DNA from: Membranipora membranacea
Taxonomy: Eukaryota > Bryozoa > Gymnolaemata > Cheilostomatida > Membraniporidae
DNA: 60,000 nucleotides
Assembly: GCA_914767715.1 (NCBI GenBank)
Contig: OU612070.1
Coordinates: 21,566,025 to 21,626,024, forward strand
Direction: 5' to 3'
The notes under the pieces: generated by a model
What the model saw: the letters and a program-made list of their open reading frames with translations, nothing else
What the model was told of the DNA's origin: nothing
The model's database searches: none
In this document: piece by piece, positions 51,301 through 60,000 of the stretch
Layout: every line of letters starts with the position of its first letter
Position numbering within the stretch: position 1 is the first letter of the stretch
Program-made: the position numbers and the translations under genes

Positions 51301-53481
51301 CGAACTGAAATCTGGTCAGGACCAGTGCTTTTGCTTATGGGTATTGATTTTAGAAGCTTATGCAATGAGACTGTTGTGAATTTTGGAAATTGTTTCAAAC
51401 CTTTGTGGTGGTAATTTGGTAAAGTACTAGAAAAATCCGAAATCAACGAAAAATCCTTTGATAGCTTCGCAGCGATAGATGTAAAATGCTCGTTCAAATT
51501 ACTGCTAGAAATATCAGCAGCATTGTCAATGTAGGTTTTAGTTTTGTTTCCGATATTTAGCGCATTCCACAATGATTTGGTATTATGGCCTTTGGAATTT
51601 TCTACCAGTTTTGTCATATACTTCTTCTTTTTTCTTTTTATCATGTTAGTCACTAAGTTTCTTTCAGTTTTATAAAAATCCCATAAATTTTGAGATTTAT
51701 ACTGATCTCTTAGTCTCATATGATCACGCACTTCATCATCAATCCACATAGGAAGGACCTCAGATTTGACATAGCGAGTCCTCCGTTTTATAAGTTTTGA
51801 TGTTAAATTTAAGAAAGTTTCATTGAAATTCTCTATGACATGGTTAATGTTGCTGTAACATAGAGATTGGTGCCAGTCAACATTGCTGAAATATTTGTGT
51901 ATATTTTCATCGGTAAATTTGCTATAATCGTTGAAATTTATCTTAATTCTTTTCTCTGATTTTACAACACCCTTTTTTCGTATTGCCATAACCAAAAAAT
52001 GATCACTTAAAGAGTATTTCAGAACTAAGCTAGAACGAACATTGGCTGGTTGGTTAGTGTATATGTGATCAATGATAGATTCAGAATTTTCTGCAATTCT
52101 TGTAAAATCCTTTATTAGTTGTGTAAGTCCAAGTGGATTTATGACATTTCTAAACCACCTGACCAATGTGCTGTTATGACCGAGGTCAACATTAAAATCA
52201 CCCAAAATGATTACTTCCCTGCAAATTGATACAATGTTCTCGATGTAATGAGTGAAGACATGATTCCAATCAACAAGTGCGCTAGGTGGGCGATAAACGA
52301 AGCATGTTAAAAAAGATTGTGAGTGGGTTTGGGAGATTTTCAAAGTAATTGACTCAGGCATTAAGCTAAGGGAGTTTGGGACCAGACCCCATTCACTGTA
52401 CAAAGCATCAAAATTTCGTCTCTGATATGATCAGAGGCTTGCTGGATTATCTACCACCTACCAATTGGTTACAACATCCAGATCATGAGTGCAGTGATTC
52501 ACTTTAGCTGTCTCAGAAAGTTGGTCGTACAGCATTTTGTTTTTCCAAAAATTCATTAAAATCCATTCCTTCTTTTTTCACACTTCCTCATTTGTCATGA
52601 TACATTGGTCCGTGAATATAATAAAGTTTAAAAAAAGGCATTCCCATGTTTTGAATTGCTTGATTATTATTTTGGTTATTACAGCCTGAACTATTGTATT
52701 TGTGCCCATCAAATATAAATGACTGTAACACAAATATGTATGTAACTTATCTTTATTACAGGATTGTGTCCACATGGTAAAAGCAAAGATGATTGCAGCT
52801 TCTGCAGTCCCAAGATATGTAGCCACGGAAAACCTGTCAACACGTGTAAATCCTGCAGGGTAAGAAAATAAGTAGCTAGCGTGTTGGCTCTATATGATTG
52901 GTTCATTACCACCCAATCAGAGCCTACACATTGGCTTGACAATAAGTATATCATTGAAAAATTTTGTGTTGTGAAATCGTATTAAATTATGTAGTTTGGT
53001 TGAAATGGAAAAGATGAGTTTCTTCCTGATTGAACGTTATCAGACCATAATTGTATTGTAAGAGTTGATATTTTCTTAGGATGTATCAATGGGAGAAATC
53101 AGAGAGAAAGGGAAGTCCGACGCAGGAGACATCAACTCAGGTGAGAAATGAACTGAATGATCCAGCATCGATAGATCAAGACAAGGTCATCTCCTAATCT
53201 GAGCTCCCTGCGTCTAAAATCTTTCCCTGCGCCCAACCCCTGCCCTGATCTGTCTTAACACTTACAAACTAGATTAATCTATTTCAGAGCGCCGCTTCAG
53301 ATCCTTCGCTAAATCCAGAGACAAGGCTAAATCAATGTCAGACTTGACAGCTGGTCTGAATGCAGCGCCTCGAGTTCCTGCAGCCGCTAAAAAGCTGAAG
53401 TTACCTGGTAAGGCAGCGTGGATGCCTCACACTAACACAGTACGTGATGACGCTAACCACAAATATACCAGCACGAAGTAA
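33372..53481 (+). CDS. Large PAN plus 16-sushi transmembrane receptor with Cys/His-rich cytoplasmic tail
   Basis: 29 exons: 33372-33468, 33781-33959, 34776-34905, 35722-35832, 36236-36412, 36815-37003, 37427-37573, 38120-38289, 38926-39093, 39645-39873, 40093-40282, 40658-40778, 41015-41237, 41769-41958, 42486-42606, 42867-43081, 43310-43483, 43688-43835, 44322-44510, 44944-45085, 45417-45525, 45785-45876, 46250-46528, 46686-46925, 48700-48816, 49171-49362, 52762-52859, 53080-53140 and 53288-53481. Total 4,692 nt, 1,563 residues, all phases consistent. Seen: signal peptide (LGRTLLICAIILDLGV); PAN/apple domain (NRRIRDSAVHA, EECVMTC, FTCLSASYS); sixteen 4-Cys sushi modules, many with the pattern GPYxYxD...C..GY; TM helix at 45417-45525 (LPALAAALLAAAIAACCCWF); then KKKEHDEDCDCEKC, a His/Cys-rich segment, five CxHG...CxxC repeats and a basic Ser-rich C terminus (RRFRSFAKSRDKAKSM). 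Cell-surface recognition or adhesion is likely from the modules, and the signalling role of the tail is unknown. Confidence 0.88.
33588..33630. repeat. 7-bp microsatellite (ATATGCA)n
   Basis: Six near-perfect copies of ATATGCA lie in intron 1 of the large receptor. Confidence 0.9.
37672..37899 (-). mobile_element. tRNA-derived SINE, copy 2 of the second family
   Basis: The minus strand has CAGGAGTCGTCTGATGGTTAAGG followed by a box B-like GGTTTAAATCC, then the same body blocks as 11945-12232 (TTTCTGATTTGGCAC, CATCCGAGCCAGGTA, AGATCCCTCTC). It is in receptor intron 7. Confidence 0.6.
38519..38865. mobile_element. Probable repeat insertion, GC-rich, in receptor intron 8
   Basis: Local composition changes: GGGCGCCCAAGCGCCCTCC near 38583, a poly-A run near 38790, and CTCCCAAGGGGCGCTCAC near 38809. 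Short complementary ends are visible (GAGGGGTGCTCC near 38519, GAGCACCCCTT near 38841). The insertion abuts the acceptor of exon 38926-39093. The family is not recognised. Confidence 0.4.
39645..42606 (+). repeat. Internal duplication of a three-exon sushi block
   Basis: Exons 39645-39873, 40093-40282 and 40658-40778 (229, 190 and 121 nt) correspond to 41015-41237, 41769-41958 and 42486-42606 (223, 190 and 121 nt). Intron phases are the same. The proteins pair as well: DPGVEGFLGDYVYEDTPAL with DPGIDGFSGGYVYNDVPNL. This explains part of the sixteen-sushi length. Confidence 0.85.
45569..45618. repeat. Short foldback in receptor intron 21
   Basis: GTTGTTCCCCCCTCCATTGAT pairs with ATCAGTGGAGGGGGAGCAAC across a loop of about ten to seventeen bases. 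Related Pu/Py-biased blocks occur near 32589, 55824 and 59765, so it may belong to a dispersed element. Confidence 0.55.
47013..47115. repeat. Imperfect hairpin next to the long palindrome
   Basis: GGGATAGCTGGTAGTAGCAT with following TTTCAATATCAACC pairs with GGTTGACAGTGAAATGCTAC and CAACTATCCC. There are about 34 matches over 40 positions, with a short loop around TTTTGGTTCCGG. The size resembles a pre-miRNA-like foldback or MITE. Confidence 0.65.
47125..48505. repeat. Long near-perfect palindrome (two arms of about 667 bp)
   Basis: The left arm 47125-47791 is the reverse complement of 47838-48505 with only scattered differences, separated by a 46-base spacer. Outer ends read GGTAATGTCAAAGACCGATC and its complement. 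Inner ends read GAATGCCAAAAAAC and GTTTTTTGGCATTC. The spacer itself holds a direct repeat of AAGTCCCTAAAAA. It lies in receptor intron 24, so receptor pre-mRNA would contain a hairpin of about 1.4 kb. No ORF of note lies inside. Confidence 0.92.
49440..49540 (-). mobile_element. Possible tRNA-derived SINE fragment
   Basis: The minus strand shows a box A-like TGGCTCAGTTGGTTAGG followed about 80 bases later by TTGGTTCCAACC, a weak box B. The spacing is long for a tRNA head, so this is tentative. It lies in receptor intron 26. Confidence 0.3.
49750..52440 (-). mobile_element. 5'-truncated non-LTR retrotransposon (jockey-superfamily LINE)
   Basis: A LINE lies antisense in receptor intron 26. 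Its long ORF spans 49872-52403. The 3' end (low coordinates) finishes in ATAAAAGTATATATATATAT, and the 5' end stops inside the endonuclease, as in typical 5' truncation. The coding detail is in the ORF entry. Confidence 0.88.
49872..52403 (-). CDS. LINE ORF2: partial endonuclease plus reverse transcriptase
   Basis: 843 codons with no stop or frameshift. The N-terminal part is the C-terminal half of an apurinic-like endonuclease (FVYRPP, VIILGDFNVDLG, IIDHIYTN, YSLSDHF). The reverse transcriptase follows: KVWKIARVTPIFKSG, NYRPISVLPVLSKIFEK, FLFIDFCKAFDCVDH, GVPQGSILAPTLF and catalytic YADDTV. The motifs place it near CR1/L2/Rex-type elements, and the exact clade needs a tree. The first open codon is TTG and the frame continues upstream to the truncation point, so there is no native start. 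Confidence 0.92.
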   Translation of the reverse strand: MYSEWGLVPNSLSLMPESITLKISQTHSQSFLTCFVYRPPSALVDWNHVFTHYIENIVSICREVIILGDFNVDLGHNSTLVRWFRNVINPLGLTQLIKDFTRIAENSESIIDHIYTNQPANVRSSLVLKYSLSDHFLVMAIRKKGVVKSEKRIKINFNDYSKFTDENIHKYFSNVDWHQSLCYSNINHVIENFNETFLNLTSKLIKRRTRYVKSEVLPMWIDDEVRDHMRLRDQYKSQNLWDFYKTERNLVTNMIKRKKKKYMTKLVENSKGHNTKSLWNALNIGNKTKTYIDNAADISSSNLNEHFTSIAAKLSKDFSLISDFSSTLPNYHHKGLKQFPKFTTVSLHKLLKSIPISKSTGPDQISVRMLNKTFPYIGPVLTDIFNRILDEGVFPKVWKIARVTPIFKSGSKDDPGNYRPISVLPVLSKIFEKHLNINIQIFLNENHLISSSQSGFRTAHSCSDAVHKIISDYSSEKLKQRKCIFLFIDFCKAFDCVDHQILKNKLQNFNFENKAFLLLSSFLQDRSQYVHFDGAVSSILDINIGVPQGSILAPTLFQIYINDLLNLPLSSNSYAYADDTVFVASHSVPSTLVQICNRDLVSINKWCKNNHMTINYKKSHFLSSFGEDSSLNLKIDNNQIFQRHETELLGFKISDSFSLNGHCETVLDKVSKNTNLLKLCRPYLTTHSAKQFYFQFIHCYLIYGIHIYYNLCASNITNPIFTQQKRALRIVANVQHIPFYLSPTNDLCTSLKILPLPILSNYFTCITGFKALNNLSPPYISDFFVTTPHRFPRRDTHLLKPPLDNLNHKIATNFNILPSSLRSTLTLNMFKKRLMQHFFSLLA

Positions 53482-54447
53482 CCAATCATCAAATATACCA
53501 GCACCAAGTACCATCATCAAGCAGCTGAGTATGAATTTCATAAACTTTCACGTTAAATTTAGGAGATGACTTTATTGTTACCTTTCATCTCAACGTCAGT
53601 TGTTTATTGAACCAATACCTTCTTATAGTAACTAAAGTGACTAACTCCCTCATGTGGGTTAATGAGTGTGCAGTTGTGCTATAATTTTAATCAAGTTTAT
53701 GTTAGTTTTCCTACATTTTGAATTATTCCCTCTTCTCAGCAGCGGAGAGCAACTCCAAACTGCAGGCAAATTGGATCAAAGTACATTCAGGTTGACTAAC
53801 CTGCAGTTCCTTATCCTTATCCTTCTCCTTCTCTAAAAAATTGTGTGAATATCGCTTGATTTGTATGTGTGAGTTCATGAATATCATTGCTATAAAATAT
53901 TTTTACTTTTTGTGGAAGATTGAAGTTTTATATCAATTCAGTTTGATCCCCTTTATGGTTAGTTTTTGATAATTACAAAAATAACTGAATGTGGATCCAG
54001 TGTTATTGCTTTATCAAACTATGGGAATTAATAAGAAAATTAGAATGGATATCGATGATTTCATTGATCTAAAATTTTGATGACACTCTGAAGACAGCTC
54101 TATTACCGAAACATGGTTGATCTTCCATTCACTTCAAGGAATAGCCAACCAGTTCAATGAGAAATTTATTGCGTGTGTAGGATTATGTACAGTTTCTCTT
54201 GATATATCATGGATATAAAAATCATTGCCCAGTTGTATGATATTCAGGCTTATTGCAACCTTTCTATAAGGAGTTCTGTTCGGATACTTAAAGGATCATA
54301 TGCTTATGATTCCAATCAACATTGATAACATAATGTCTGTTGTACTGCTCTACAAAATCACTTTGCAACTAGCCTGGTATCCTAGATTTACAATGTCGGG
54401 TCGTCTGGATAGAGTCACTATTTACATGCTTCCCATCTTGTTCCTGG
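53482..54447. other. Convergent intergenic region
   Basis: It lies between the receptor stop and the EZH2-like stop. It starts with a second loose copy of the stop-region repeat (to 53515). A pyrimidine-rich stretch CCTTATCCTTATCCTTCTCC lies near 53810. I see no gene. Confidence 0.5.
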
Positions 54448-59398
<4,951 letters not shown>

Positions 59399-60000
59399 CT
59401 GGAAAGAGAAAAGAGCATGTCACTCAACAACAATAGATAAGATAACACACTGTCAGAGCCTAAGAGAAGAACAGTGCTAAGGTCAAAATACCATATCATC
59501 CATTTCTATAAAAATGAATAGTTGACAATTAGAGAGTACTTTCTTTTATTTGACATTTTCCTCTTTTTACTCAACAAGCTATTAGCTCACTCATTATTTT
59601 GTATGTTTTTTCAAATATCAAAAGTGGATTTTCCTGTGGAGCGTATTGAGTCTCCCAAACACAATCAATCAGAGCCAACACATTGACTAAGTCACATAGC
59701 CAATCAAATAAGATCCGTTGTACCTGCATTTCGATTTGCTTCCATTCTACTGGTAAGCTGGTGGGTTGAGGGAAAGCAACTCAAATTCAGGAAAAACTGA
59801 TCAAACTTATAGTATATAACTTAGTATATAATATCTCCATAGCTCTGACCCAGTCAGTGTTGCATATTTAATCAAAAGGTCAAGGTAGCTATCATATATG
59901 TAGAATACACAAGAGTAAGCACGACGTATTAACTGCACATAGTCTATCAGACCACTATTTTGTGCCCGGGTCAGATTAAGAACCAAAGAGTTATTATATA
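59399..60000. other. EZH2-like intron, continuing off window
   Basis: I found no further E(z) exon here. Near 59760-59815 a block (GTTGAGGGAAAGCAACTCAA, AAAAACTGATCAAACTTA) resembles 45603-45650 in the receptor intron, suggesting a dispersed repeat. Confidence 0.45.

Overview
The window is metazoan genomic DNA from an AT-rich invertebrate. The species cannot be named from the sequence, but it is clearly an animal: genes are split into many short exons with GT-AG introns of several hundred bases, and the proteins use animal extracellular modules (sushi, CUB, PAN, SH3). There are also tRNA-derived SINEs, one LINE, foldback elements and tRNA genes. Exon chains were assembled by hand from splice signals and reading-frame phase. 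Where complete chains could be summed they close in frame, for example 4,692 nt for the large sushi receptor and 1,680 nt for the CUB/sushi gene.

Layout. 1-8017 (-): a DCST1/DCST2-like (DC-STAMP family) multipass membrane protein with a C-terminal Cys-rich finger. Unusually, an SH3 domain sits at its N terminus, and its 3' end runs off the window. About 8966-14861 (+): an SLC5-like sodium/solute symporter whose first exon(s) I could not resolve, followed by a tRNA-Arg(CCU). 16.7-21.0 kb and 26.6-30.8 kb (-): two tandemly duplicated type I membrane receptor genes. Copy B (SP, N-terminal Cys domain, CUB, three sushi, TM) is intact. Copy A has a frameshifted CUB exon, one sushi exon and a diverged tandem-repeat array in the intron. 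21.0-26.1 kb: a mosaic between the receptors, holding two more tRNA-Arg(CCU) genes attached to relics of the last SLC5 exon, a dead copy of the 3' end of the large receptor, and a small two-exon gene.

33,372-53,481 (+): a 29-exon gene for a 1,563-residue receptor (signal peptide, PAN/apple domain, 16 sushi domains, one TM helix). Its cytoplasmic Cys/His-rich tail ends in five C-x-H-G...C-x-x-C repeats. Its introns carry a SINE, a long near-perfect palindrome and a 5'-truncated LINE with an intact 843-codon ORF. 54,448-59,398 (-): the C-terminal two thirds of an E(z)/EZH2-type H3K27 methyltransferase (SANT-like, CXC, SET), continuing beyond the right edge.

The most distinctive content is the receptor cluster from 16 to 53 kb. 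Three sushi-bearing transmembrane receptors lie together, with evidence of tandem gene duplication, exon-block duplication and pseudogenization, in DNA rich in foldback structures. Whether these receptors act in adhesion, self-recognition or immunity is inference. The sequence shows only the architecture and the duplication history.
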